A program made the position numbers and the translations under genes. From Phalacrocorax aristotelis (Eukaryota; Chordata; Aves; Suliformes; Phalacrocoracidae): a stretch of 64,000 bases of DNA. The notes beneath the pieces were generated by a model that worked only from the letters and a program-made list of their open reading frames with translations, did not search any database and had not been told where the DNA came from. Shown here one piece after another: positions 31,501 through 43,200 of the stretch (position 1 is its first letter; every line of letters begins with the position of its first letter). The stretch is from positions 1-64,000 of the forward strand of contig NW_027441255.1 of assembly GCF_949628215.1 (NCBI RefSeq), written 5' to 3'.

Positions 31501-34382
31501 AACGCAGCAGCTGCGGCAGGGGCTGCTGGCAGCTCGGGCAGCTTTCCAGGCAGCGCCAGTTGCCCACCAGCCTACCCAGGGGGTCTGGTGGAGAAGGGGG
31601 TAGCCAAGGGGCTGGCAAGGAGCCAGAGCTGTCTGTCCTCACCCTCTGCGCCCTGCTCTTCTCACGGCCATGGCGGTAAGCCCTGTCTGCCAGGACCTTG
31701 CCCTTGTGACCTGCACTGCCTGCTGAGAAGCTAGTGGGAGGCCAGTCTGCGCGGAGAGGGTTTTCACCCCTCTGGTAGGTCGCTCCTTTACAAAAAGGAG
31801 ATGGTGTGTCTCCAACAGGCAAGGAAAACCCTCGTCCTGCTGCCGTATGTCACGGAGCAGCTGCAGGGTGCTGACAGTGATGCCAGCGCCATCGCCCTGT
31901 CCCTGCTCAGCAACCTGCTCCGGCTGCTGGAGGGGAAGACGCTCAGCCTGACTGCCCTGGCGCTGGCTGAGAAGCTCCAGCCGCTCTTCAGCGACGTAAG
32001 GCTGGGGGAGAGACCCGTGCCCCTCTCAACAGGCACCTCCATTCATGCCTCCCGTGCTCTGCAGGGGGATGCTTTGCCCCGCAGCCCCCAGACCCCATCG
32101 CTGCCCTTGGCAGCTCTGTGCTGTGTCCCAAACCCCCACGGGGACCCACCCTGGCTCAGCCTCCCTGTCGTGGCAGAGACGAGGATTGCAGGACGTTGGC
32201 AGACGTGCTGAGCCCCACCGATGCACACCCTGCCCTGGCAGCATCCTCCAGCCCTCCGCAGGGTCTCCTTCTCCAACCCCCAGCCCCAGGGACCCTAGCC
32301 TCCCTGGGCAGACCTTCTCTATGCCACAGCTTGCTCCCTTTTGGAGCAGGGCTGCCTGCAGCTGTTTTGGGCCCCTTGCTTGCCATAGGCTTGAGACTGA
32401 GGTCCTCTTCCTCTCCTGCACCAGGAGTCGAGCACTGTGCGGGAGCTCTCCATCTGGCTCTTCCGAAACACAATGGGGGTTGTGGTGGATGCCAAAAAGA
32501 AGAAGATGAAGGAGGTGGTGTGGGGCAGCCTGCTGCCACTGCTCTTTCACCTGCACGACGAGGACAAGAATGTGGCCAAGGTGGTACTCCCAACCTGACC
32601 TGTTCTTTGGGCAGGGCGGTGCTGGACCCTTTAAAAGTGTGTCGCCATGAGGTCTAGCTCGCTGGGTCCCTAGCACCAGGCACAGCCCACCTCCCTGCCC
32701 GCTGCTGCCTTTCTCCTCCTGCTCCCCGGGTGGATGGGGAATTAGGTCCCTTTCCCACCCAGCTCCCTCCGCACAACCCCTGGCGTGAGTCCCTGCAGCC
32801 CCAGAGACGGCGCTGTGGCTCTGCAGCAGCCTGGGGTCACCAAGGCCAAAACACTAGAGCCTGACAGGCTTCCACCCAGAGAGGGTGGCTGCCCTTATAT
32901 TCCCCCAGGGTGCTGAACCCGGTGGCAGCATCAGTCCCCAGCTGGTGCGTCTTCCCTGCACGGGCAGGGCAGGCTCTGAGCCCTCCAAAGAGGGGGGACA
33001 CAGGGTCTTGTGTCCCTGGCGGTGGTGGTGGCATCTCTGCTACTCACCAGGCCTCCCAGGAAACCCTCAGCAGTGCTGGACAGTTCCTGAAGTGGCGGCA
33101 GCTGGCCCAGCTGGGCGAGACCGTGCAGGCATGGAGGATCAGCGAGTGCCTGGTACGCACAGCCCCAGCGCCCCCAGGTTGCGCCCTGGGTGAGCCCTGC
33201 CCCATGCCCAGCATGGGGGACGGGGAGGCCTGTGCCCCCATGGCGGTACGCACCCTCCTGGAGCAGGCTCTGCCCCAGGCTGTCCTCTCCCCCGGAGTCC
33301 CAAAGGGCACCCTGCCAGCAGGACGGCACCCCAGTGTCCCTGGGGAGCCCTCTGCTCCCTCCGAACCCCGATGCCACACGGCAGGGAGCTGGGAATGTCC
33401 TGCTGGGGGGAAGGAGGGTGGCCCTGGGCGAGGGGGGAGGGCCCGATTGGGGGGCAGCTCTGCGCCAACCGTGCACCCTTCTCCTCCCTCCAGCTGGCCA
33501 GGAACAGGAGCAGGGCCAAGGAATACCTGCGCCAGAGCCAGTCCTACCTGCGGAGCCCGCAGGAGCCCCTGCGGCGGGAAGCTGTCAGGTTCATTGGTGA
33601 GCCACGAGCCCCATGGTCCCTCCCTCCTTCTCCCAGGGTCCCTGTGGCCCAGCGCAGGACCTGTGGGCACTCCTTCTGCCCGTCCCACCCCTGGCTGTGC
33701 AGGCGGGGCTGGCAGGAGGCTCATCCATCCCCTCCCCGATGCTGCAGCCCAGGGTCAGCCCCCACCCCGGGGAGCTGTGCTGGCCAGGTGGGCTGGGTGG
33801 AGGGTTCTCCAATGGGCAGTGGGGTCCCCAACAGGCAGCAGGGTCCCCAACGGGCTGCATCCCCTCAGGGCTCATCGGACGGCAGGTGGATGGGCACGAG
33901 GAGTTGCAGTACATCAGAGAGGGTGAGTGAGGGCAGTGGGGAGGAGGAAGGACCCCGGCACGGAGCTCCCCCCTGGGAGAGGGGGGCTCTACTCCCAGCG
34001 TGTGCGTGTCTCCGGGGAGGGGGCTGTTTCTGGAGGGGCACATTCCTGACCGGCAGCACCCAGCTGAGCCTCCCGCCCCCCGGCTCCCTCCTGGCCCTGG
34101 AATCACAGGGCACAACGTGCCCTGCCTGGAGGGGACACAGGGCTGTCACCTCACCTCTGCTGCTTTGTCCCCGCAGTCCTTCAAGATGCAGGGAGAGACA
34201 CGAGTCTCCTGGTCTCCTCCCTGGCAACACAGGCGCTCCTCATCCTCAGCTTGAGGAAGGCTGAGTCGAGGTTTAACCTGCAACGGCTGAGCTTCCGGCT
34301 GCTGAGGGCATGGACGAGGTGGCACTCGGCCCCCAGCAAGGACTCTGCTCAGGCGGAGACAAAGCAGCAGCCCCAGCCCTAG
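25541..34382 (+). CDS. MROH-family HEAT-repeat protein, copy B (complete)
   Basis: Twenty-two exons with matching phases: 25541-25664, 26030-26115, 26280-26402, 26745-26824, 27065-27182, 27317-27403, 27985-28089, 28363-28546, 28828-28919, 29183-29332, 29535-29689, 29816-29963, 30104-30282, 30371-30508, 30701-30815, 31067-31204, 31819-31995, 32425-32580, 33051-33152, 33494-33596, 33869-33922, 34177-34382. The exons sum to 2820 bases, or 939 residues plus stop, all GT-AG. The start ATG has A at -3 and G at +4. After about 55 low-complexity residues, helix-rich HEAT-like repeats run to about residue 910, followed by a polar tail. MROH proteins are scaffold-like with poorly known roles. Intron 7 has 117 bases missing from copies A and C. 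This is the only copy here with all splice sites intact. The upstream non-coding exon is inferred. Confidence 0.85.
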
Positions 34383-34591
34383 GGTGCTCTGCAGCTTGGG
34401 GTATCTCCTCTTCCCAAAGTCTAACAGGAGAGAAGAGACCTCAGCCCCAGAGGAGCTGGCGTCCTCTGGAGAGCAGCAGGACAGCCGCTTTTTCCCGTGG
34501 TGCAGGGCATCACCTGCCCACACGCTTTGTCTTTGCCACGAAGCACCAGCTGCTGGGCTGGGCTGGGCTGCAAAACAGAGGGAAGGAGAAG

Positions 34592-34621
34592 CCGGAGCCG
34601 GAGCCGGAGCCAGAGCCGAGG
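34592..34621 (+). repeat. Hexanucleotide repeat in MROH-B 3'UTR
   Basis: CCGGAG/CCAGAG hexamers, one unit shorter than in units A and C, and with three CCGGAG units in a row. Confidence 0.75.
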
Positions 34622-34898
34622 ATGAAGTTGAGGCTGAAGCCTTCCCTCCCAACCCCAGGGCCACGCCAGGGTGAATCACTTTTTCTGCCTCCCACCGTCT
34701 GAGGAGCCTGCGCTGCCTGGGGCCGACGTGGCCGAGTGCGGGAGCTACAAAGCCACCAACGCTCTGACTCTGGCAGCTTTGTCCCCTCCGTGTCCCCAGC
34801 AGGAAGGGCAGCTCTGCCTCCTGCCCATGCCACCCATCCCCACCGGCCCTGCGCCCGTTCCCACCCAGGGACGTTGGAAGTCCCAAGAGGAATGGTAA

Positions 34899-34997
34899 GA
34901 GGTCACTAAGCGAAACCAAGCCCTCTGGGGAGCCGTCGCCTTTGAGCAATCTCCAAAAGGGAGACCACCCGCCAGCAGTCAGCAGCCCTTCCAGGAT
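34899..34997 (+). repeat. Single copy of the ERV1-flanking 99-bp sequence in unit B
   Basis: Unit B has only one copy where units A and C have two copies separated by ERV1. It has about 4 differences from the left copy and about 9 from the right copy, matching the left at most diagnostic positions and the right at others. Confidence 0.85.
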
Positions 34998-35139
34998 GCT
35001 CTGGGTACGCGTGGTGACACTCTTTGGCTGCTTATCCTTGAGGAAGCGAGCCTGTTGCCTAACTTGGAGCAGCCGAAGGGTGCTCCCGCTGCCCTTCCAC
35101 GCCTCCCCAGGTGCCAGAGACAAGACACTAAAGGCGCAA

Positions 35140-35145
35140 AATAAA
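35140..35145 (+). terminator. MROH-B polyadenylation signal
   Basis: AATAAA about 760 bases after the MROH-B stop and about 440 bases before the RRP9-B start. It is the only good hexamer I see between the two genes in this unit. Confidence 0.6.
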
Positions 35146-35218
35146 GCTTCCGAACAAAAGCCGGTTTTAGCGCTTTAGAGCATCGCCGGGACAGGCCGTC
35201 CCACCACTACCCCCGGCG

Positions 35219-35580
35219 ACAGCCAAGGCCGGGGTCCTTGGGAGCCCGCAAAGGCCGTGCTACGGGACCAGAAGCCAGGCAGCACCAGGGGGCGTGTCGT
35301 TGCGCCGAGAGGCCGGGGCCAGCAGCACCGGGGGCGGGGCAAGCCGCTGAGGGGGCGTGGCTGTCAGCACCAGGGGGCGGGCCGTGTCGCCGAGGGGGCA
35401 GGCCCAGCAGCACCGGGGGGCGCGGCGGAGTCGTCACTACTCGAGTGACAGCGCGGCCCGCCGATAGGAAGCGGGGGCGGGGCCGCAGGCGCGGCGGGAG
35501 GGGGACCTAGTCAGCTGCAGCCAATAGGCGCGGGGCGCGCCCCTGCAGCCGGCGGGGCGGGCAGCACGTGGAGCGGCAGC
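35219..35580 (+). promoter_or_regulatory. RRP9-B CpG promoter with CTCF-like motifs
   Basis: Same arrangement as in unit A: CACCAGGGGGCG at 35283-35294 and 35368-35379, a CCAAT box at 35521-35525 and the CACGTG E-box at 35565-35570. No TATA box is seen. Confidence 0.7.
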
Positions 35581-38500
35581 ATGGCGGCGGCGGGCAGCTG
35601 TAGGGCCAAAGCCCCACGCGGGGTGGCGGGATGGCGGCGGCCGCGGGCGGCGGTGAGGGCCGGGCCGGGCGGGGCGGAGGGGGCTGCGGAGTGACTGTCC
35701 CTGCGAGGTCGCTCTGGTCGGTGTCCGTGTCCCGTCCCGTCCGATTCCGTCCCTGGGGTCACCCCGGTTCGTTCCTCAGGTCCTGGGCGCCGAGAGGAGG
35801 TCGCGGGCGGCGGCCGTCCGGCCCGTCGACGAGGAGGTGTCCAGCGACTCCGAGCCGGAGAGGTACAAGCCACGCCGCGGGGGGAAGCCGGTGCCGGTGC
35901 CGGTGCCGGTGCTCACGCCTGTCCCCGCAGCCCGTCGTTGGGACGGCGGCGGCGGCGGGAGGCGGCGGTAGAGGAGGAGGTGGAGGAGACGCCGCAGGAG
36001 AAGAAGCTGCGCCTGGCCAAGCTGTACCTGGAGGAGCTCCGCCAGCACGGTGAGTGCCGCCCGGTGCCGGTACCCCGGTGGGGCAGAGGGGCGTGCAGCC
36101 CTCGGTGCTGAGCCCGGCCCTCACGCCCCGCGTCCGCCACAGAGGAGGAGCGGGCGGCGGCAGAGGAGGAGGAGGAGACGCATCCGGCGGATCTCATCGG
36201 CGACCGGCTGAAGGAGGACGTGGTGAGCAGCGGGGCGGGCGCGTCCCCCCAGTCCCGGCAGCGGCGGCGGCGGCGGGCTCTGCCCTGCTCCCGCGGGGCC
36301 GGGGCCGCCTCCACTGAGCCTCCCGCTTCTTGCCCAGCTGGAGCAGAAGGGTCGGCTGCAGCGCCTGGTCGCCAAAGACGTAAGTGCCCAGCGCTGGGGG
36401 CGCCGGGGGGCTGCCAGGCTCTAAGTGCCGGCTTTGGGGGGCACTCGGGCACAGCCAGGGCCGGCACCCCGAGTTACGGTGCTGGCTCCGGGACCAGGGC
36501 CCTCCTTCTGCCCAGGGTGCCGGGGGCTGGTGCCCTGGAGGAGGGAGGGTGCTGTGCTTGGGTACTCCCATGCCGGGGGAAGGGACCGAGGGAGGCCCAG
36601 CTCACATCCCGCTCTCCCTGCAGGTGCAGCCTCCAGATCCAGCCAGCATTCGAGTGCTGCGGGGGCACCAGCTGCCCGTCACCTGCCTGGTCATCTCTCC
36701 AGATGACAGGTTCATCTTTTCGGCTTCCAAGGACGGCTCCCTCATCAAATGCAAGTGTTCCCTTGGGGCCGCGACTGGCTGTTCCCCCAGCCTGAACCCT
36801 GCAGGGAGGGACCCTGCAGCAGCAGGAGCGTGGGTGCCTGTGGAGGTGGCTGGGCCCCTGCCCCTTCCGGGGATGTGCACGTGCATCGTTTTGGGCTCTG
36901 TGGGAGGCTTGTTGGTGCTTTCCAATATGTTGGGAGGTTCCCAGGGCGTGATGGCGATGCCTTTCCCGTAGGGGAGGTGGAGAGCGGGAAGAGGCTGTGC
37001 GTGGTGCCTGGGGGGAAGAAGGGCACCGAGGAGCGGCACATGGGGCATGCATCCCACGTCCTCTGCATGGCCATCTCATCGGATGGCAAGTACCTGGTAC
37101 GGGAGAGGGGGCTGGTGCTGCCACGTGTGGCGGAGGGGTGCTGGTGGGGAGTGCATCTCCTCCTGGGGTCCTGCAGAGAGCGGTATCTCGTGCCCAGGTG
37201 TACTTTGCTGGCTTCAAGCAGCCCCTACCTCCGCTGGAGCCAAGAAGGCGTCCCTGGGACCCCCCAAAGCACATGGGGTGGGAGCATAGGCTGGGATGTG
37301 TGGTGGGTCCTCGTGGGGCAGGTCTTGGGTATCCCCTGTGTTCTGCCAGGCTACGGGAGACAGGAACAAGCTGATCATGGTCTGGGACACCGCCACCTGC
37401 AAGCGCCTGCACATCTTCACTGGGCACCGCGATGCCGTCTCGGTGAGTCGGGGGCATTGGCTGCGACGCCTGCAGGGCCAGGCAGCACTGTCCTCCCCGG
37501 TGCCCCTCACCACTCCCCCTATGTCCGGCTGTCCGTCCGCAGGGCCTGTCCTTCCGGAAGGGCACGCACCAGCTGTACAGTGCCTCCCATGACCGCTGCG
37601 TCAAGGTCTGGAACGTGGCGGAGAACGCAGACATGGAGACCCTGTAAGGGCCTGGGGAAACACACACCCCACTGAGCCTCCCTCACCTGGGGGAGGAAAT
37701 GTGGCGGGGGGCTGTGCCTGCCGCAGCTCTTTGCCACCTCCCCTCCAGGTTCGGGCACCAGGATGTCATCACGGGGCTGGACAGCCTGAGCCGTGAGTGC
37801 TGTGTGACGGCGGGGGGACGGGACGGCACCGTGCGTCTCTGGAAGATCCCCGAGGAGTCACAGCTCGTGTTTTATGGGCACCAGTAGGTCTGGGGCGGGA
37901 GAGGGGGCTGTGGGCAGGTGGGTCTGGCTGGGGCAGTGGTGTGAGGGTGCCAAGCACCACCAGAAGCCTGCTGGCATACTGGAGACACTGATGTCCCGGT
38001 GAGCCCTTGTCTCCTAAGCAGAATCCCAAAGCACGCTTGTAACTGATGGTAGTTGCCCCTTCTCTTTGTAGGGGCTCCATTGATTGTATCCAGCTCATCA
38101 ACGAGGAGCACATGGTGTCGGGTGCCGATGACGGGTGAGCACGGGGCCGCGACAGTGCCTGGGGTAGGTAGGCAAAGCCCCCTCCTGCAACCCCCTCATG
38201 CCTCCCCTCCCTGGTAGGTCTGTAGCCCTGTGGGGGCTGGCGAAGAAGAAGCCGCTGGCGCTGGCCCGGCAGGCGCACGGCATGCAGGACGCCCAGGGTG
38301 TGCAGCAGCCGTACTGGATCTCAGCGGTGGCTGCCCTGCGCAACAGTGACCTCCTGGCTACAGGTGTGGGGCCAGCTGCTTTGGAGCAAGGGTTTGGGGG
38401 TGCAGGGGGTCTGCCCTGCCCCTGCCCCTGCCCCAGGTTGGGGTGCATGGCAGTCTCCTCTCTCTACCCTAGGCTCCCACAGTGCTAATGTGAAGCTCTG

Positions 38501-38946
38501 GAAGTGCAGTGAGGGATTTCGGAAGCTGGAGCCCCTCTGGGCTATCCCGTTGGTATGGGTCAGGAGGTTGGGGATGCTGGAGCTGGGCTGGGGGTGTCTC
38601 TCGGCGGGTTCTCCCCTCCCTGGGCAGCAGGAGGAGGCTGCGTGAGCCTCTCACCCTGCCCTGTCCCCTCCAGGTGGGTTTTGTCAACAGCCTCGAGTTC
38701 TCGGCAGCCGGTGACTTCCTGGTGGCCGGCCTCGGGCAGGAGCACCGGTACCGTCCCCCTTCCCCAGCGCTGGCTGGGGGCACAGCCTCCACTGCCTCGA
38801 GGGCTCGGTGGAGGGTGACCCCCATCTCTCTCATCTGCAGGCTTGGCCGGTGGTGGAGAATCAAAGAAGCCAAAAACAGCATCTGCATCATCCCCCTGAA
38901 GCGGAGGGCTACAGCCCCCAGCTCCCATGTCCCTGACAGCTCCTAG
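35581..38946 (+). CDS. RRP9: RRP9, U3 snoRNP-associated WD40 protein, copy B (complete, compact)
   Basis: Fifteen exons: 35581-35652, 35780-35862, 35931-36049, 36143-36222, 36338-36379, 36624-36750, 36972-37096, 37350-37442, 37543-37643, 37749-37883, 38072-38134, 38218-38363, 38473-38552, 38674-38747, 38841-38946. They total 1446 bases, 481 residues; human RRP9 is 475. The N-terminus (1-132) is basic then acidic and contains the conserved QEKKLRLAKLYLEELRQ. Seven WD repeats span about 136-455, including SHDRCVKVWNVAEN and CCVTAGGRDGTVRLWKIPEE, and the tail ends with LGRWWRIKEAKNSICIIPLK. It acts in the nucleolus as a U3 box C/D snoRNP component for 18S rRNA processing. Exon 6 uses a GC donor (AAAT then GCAAGT), which splits the conserved Trp codon exactly as needed. 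The exon-6 acceptor is a normal CAG. This copy keeps the most conserved residues of the three. Confidence 0.97.
38011..38015 (+). other. Empty ERV2 target site in unit B
   Basis: CTCCT occurs once here, flanked by the same intron-10 sequence found on both sides of ERV2 in unit A. It is the uninterrupted form of the site and confirms the 5-bp target duplication. Confidence 0.9.
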
Positions 38947-39178
38947 CCCGCTGGCCCCGGAGCCGCTGCACCTGGGTCATGAAACCCTTGTCCCTGGTGC
39001 TGCGCCCCATGTCCTTCGTGCAACCACCCTCCTGGGGCCGGCAGCGCCGGAGCGGGGGATGGAGCGTGGCCCCCTGACCTGGCTGGCACCCATGTCATGC
39101 TGCGGCTCTGCCCTCTGTGTGGGTCTTCCCTCCTCCCTCAGCTTTGGCTAGACCCGAGCTCTGGAGGACTCTGTTTTA

Positions 39179-39184
39179 AATAAA
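39179..39184 (+). terminator. RRP9-B polyadenylation signal
   Basis: AATAAA about 230 bases after the RRP9-B stop, followed by overlapping A-rich hexamers. Confidence 0.75.
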
Positions 39185-39199
39185 AAATAATAAAAAAAA

Positions 39200-40201
39200 A
39201 GAACAACACAAAACCCAAACCAAACCAAATCCACTTTATTCACCTAAATTACCATGTCTAATGCCCCACGGCTCCTGCCGCCCTGGCCTGCCCCCCTGCC
39301 TCCTCCTGCCCGTCCCCTGGCACCGACCTGTCTGCCCACCCACCTCGGCGCTGGCCCCGCCGGGCCCGGGGGCCCCACCTCGGCTCCTACGGCGCGGCGG
39401 GGCCCTGTGCCCCGGGGAGGGGAGCGAGGAGCCCCGTCCCACCCCGCCCCCCCCGCCCGGTGCCAGCAGGTGGAACCCTCCAGGCGCGTGGCAACCAGTA
39501 TGCGCGCGGCGGGGCCCTGTGCCCCGGGGAGGGGAGCGAGGAGCCCCGTCCCACCCCGGCCCCCCCCGCCCGGTGCCAGCTGGTGGAACCCTCCAGGCGC
39601 GTGGCAACTAGTAAGCGGGGAACGCGGCCGCCCCCCGCAGTTGTGCGTCCCTGCGGCTGAGCGCACGGGAGGGCGTCCGGCCCCTCCGAGTGCCCAGCAG
39701 CCTTCGAGCGAGGGGAGCCCCGCGGGCCTCGTCCCGGGCCTCGTGTGTGGAAGAGAAAAGAGTCTCAGCGTGCCCGAGGGGCTGGGGGCTGCAGCCCAGC
39801 TTAGCCCAGCTGCAGGTTGGGCGGCACCAGCCCCTGGGAGCAAGGGGACAGGGTACAGAGGGGTCCCTGCGACAAGGGGGGTGCCCTGCTACAGGTAAAC
39901 CCCAGCCCCGTAGCAGGAGGAGGAAGAGGGAGTCAGTCTCACACCCCCCCCGCCCGGGGCAAGGAGGGGTCCTGGGGAAGAGGGGAAGGGGGCACTCTGG
40001 GGGTGCCCCCCGGGGGAGTGCTATTGGGGCACTTTGTGACACCCTGGATCACCCAGTGCTGTCCCCCCCAGTGTCTGGGAGGACGGTGTTAGGACAGGGT
40101 GAGAGCAAAGAGCCCCCCAAGCATGGCCACCTCTGCCCCACTGCCCCTGGCAGGGCAGCTCTGTGGGGCACAGGGTCCCCCTCACCCCTTTCCTCCGCAG
40201 G
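39200..40201 (+). promoter_or_regulatory. RRP9-B to MROH-C intergenic region; putative MROH promoter
   Basis: Equivalent of 24540-25540. It contains the 112-bp tandem pair (39392-39615), a candidate 5'UTR exon ending at 39894, and the first coding-exon acceptor ending at 40200. No other gene is seen. Confidence 0.5.
39392..39615 (+). repeat. Two-copy 112-bp GC-rich tandem repeat upstream of MROH-C
   Basis: Same two-copy arrangement as 24732-24955, with few differences between the two locations. Confidence 0.85.
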
Positions 40202-43200
40202 ATGGCAGGGAGACCCCCTAGCAGGCCCAGGCAGGCCTGGGGGGAGAAGGAGGGTGTAGCTGCCCTGGCTCCCCACTTCGGGCCAAAGCCAAGCGAGATG
40301 TGCAAGGTCCAGCCGCTGCAGGCGGGTGAGTGTGCAGGCGCTGCGGGCAGGGGGCTGCCTGCCCGTCCCTGCCCGGTCCCGCGCTCGCGTTGCCCAGCCA
40401 GGCTGGCATCGGGGCTCCCATGGCACAGTGGCCAGGGAGGATCCCTGTCACGGCACCCCGGGACAGGGATCCTCCCTGCCAGCCGGTGGTAGCCTGTCCC
40501 TCACCTGGGCACGCCAGACCCCCTCCCCATGCTGCCCTCCAGCATTGCGCCCTCGCCCCTGGGGCTCACAGGGGACACCTGTGTCCCAGCCTTGAGCCAG
40601 GACTGGTGACATCCCTGGGAGCTGGGCAGAGGGCTTGGCTTTTTGTCCCCTGCTCGCCCCCCAGCCCTGCCTGCCTTCTCTCGGCCAGATCCGTGCTGCT
40701 CCACCTTGGCTCTGCCCGGGCAGAACGAGGATAACCTGGACATCATCCGAGCCTTCCTCAGGAGCAGACCAAAGGTATCCAAGGCCAATTCTATGAGGCT
40801 GCGCCCATGTCTCCTGACCAGTCTTTCTGCCCCCATCCCACGCTCGCAAGGTGCTGGGGGCTGTGCTGCCCCCCTCCCCCCCAACCTGTCTCACCCCCCT
40901 GACGCTCTCTGGCCGCCTGTCCCCTCCCTGGCTGGCAGCAAGAGGAGGAGAAGCTGAAGTTTCTGGCCTCCATCTACACCATCTGTAGCACCAGCAGCGC
41001 GGGCTCCACAACATGGGACATGCTTTACTTCTGTTTGCTGGAGGTGGTGGAGGCCATCGAGGTGAGGCAGGGGCAGTGGGCAGTGGGCAGAGCCCTGGGG
41101 GCAGGAGAGGGCTCAGCCGGGCAGTGGGGTGCATGTGAGCACTGCTCTGGGTCTCCATCCCTGGAGATGCTTGAAAGCCAGCTGCGTGGCCTGGCTGGAG
41201 CTGGGGCTTGGACCCAATGACGTTTGCAGGTCTCTCGGCCAGCCTGTGGTTCTGTGATGGGCACAGCCCTTCCCACCATGGGGCTTGGGACCACTGGGTG
41301 GGGAGGGAGTGCTGGGATGGTGGCACCTGGGCTCTGCCAGCCCCGCAGGCTTTTGATGGGCAAGGGAGACTGCCCCATCCCGATCCATCCCACCCTGCTG
41401 TGCTGCACAGGTGCTGCTGCAAGAGGAGCCCACTGACCACCTGGGTACTGTGGTGTGGCGGCAAGCCATGCTGACCATCGCCTCCATGAGGTACTTGCCG
41501 CAGCCCCCAGCTTGGCCTCCCCACTGCTGGGCAGCCCTAACGGCACCTCTCCCAGGCAGGGGCCACCCCCAGTCCTGGGTCCAAGAGGGAGGCAGACAGC
41601 AGGGCAAGGGGTGCCATAGGCTTTTCCCTCCAAATGCAAGTGTCAGTGTCACGGGGATCAGCCCAGGTCTCCAACCCTGGGGTCTGTCTCCTCCTTGCTG
41701 TGTCTGAAGAGCACCTCTCTGTCCCCACAGCAAGGCAGGGCTGCTTCTGCAGGAGATGAGCAGTAGACTCCTCCATATCTGCTTCTGCAGCATCTTCCAC
41801 CTCCCTCCGCAGGACACCCAGGGCCCTGAGGCTTCTCTCTACTCCGAGGTATGCCACGGGGTGAGCCACGGGGAGCTCCCCCACCCCGAGGCCCCTTCCT
41901 GGGCACCGCAGGGTGCAGCCATGCCCACCCCCCACCCCACCCAGGCTTCTAGGGCTGCCCCAAGACTCTGTCCCCCTCACAGACCCTGGCCACGATGGAC
42001 AGCATGCTGCAGGTGCTGGTAAGCAGCGCCGGTGCCCTCGGCATCCTGGAGCTGCAGAACATCTTGCAGGTCTGGCCTTGGCACAGGGTCCCCACAAGCA
42101 TTGACCCATGGCTTGAGTGGTGCCCCGCCCCTCCCCAATCAGTGCCTGGTGCAAGGAGGGGGACAAAGATGTTCCTCCTTCCCTGCGCTGCCTCCCCACC
42201 AGCCCCCTGCCTCCTGGCTGCTGCCAGAGCTCCTTTTGCTCCTGCCCCAGCCCACCCCGCTCCTGCAGCCCTGCCTGCTGTTCGTCCTGCCCAACACTCC
42301 CTCACAGATGGATCTGCCTGTCTGGCAAGGGGAGCCCAGCCCTGGGACTTTCCCCCGGGCCACATCCTAGAGCCTCCACCACAGGTCCCCAGGGAGGTGG
42401 TCACCCCAAAGTCTTGGGTTCCTTGGGTGGGGGGTGGAGGGACCTTTTTTTGGGTGGGGAGCGAGTGAGTGGAAGGCAGCAGAGGCAGCGGCAGGAGTGG
42501 GATGCGGTGGCCTGCCTGGCTGCAGCAGGTTGCTTCGAGGGGCAAGAAGGGCACGTGCCCTGGGCCCAGGCCCTGCCCCGGCGCAAGCCTGGCCATGCCG
42601 TGCTGTGCCATGCCACCTCCCTGGCAGATCAGCAGCTTTTCTCCTCCCAGCTCCTGCTGCCCTTCACCGATTCCAAGCTGGCAGCAGTGCAGGAGAGGGC
42701 TGTGGCACGGATTGCCAGGCTGGCCAACTTCATCGCCACCGAACCCCTGCTGCAGGTACCGAGCTCCCAGTCTGGGCAGCCCCAGACCCCCATCGCTATG
42801 CTCCTGAACCTGGTCCCCTGCGGTGGGCTGCTGCCTGGCTGCTCTGGGAGCAGCTGGGGCTCACCTTGTGCCTAGGCTCACCTCGTACCCACACTGCCTC
42901 TCTTCCTCCAGGTCTGCCCCTGCTTCGCACAAGCTGTAGTCCTCAGGCATCAGTGCTCCAAGACACATCGGTTTGTGATGCTGGGGAGGCTGGTTGGGCA
43001 CCTCACCCTCTGCTGCACCTGTAAGGACAAGGCGACCCGCCGCGAAGCTGCAAAAGCTCTCCGTCACCTGCATGCCTTCATCCTGCAGCAGAGAAGTAAG
43101 AGCAGCTGTGATGGGCTGGGTGCCCCCAGGCACGGGCAGCCAGGGACCACCCTCCTTGGTGAGAGAAAGCCTGATCCAGCCTGCCTGCCTGCAGTCTAAA

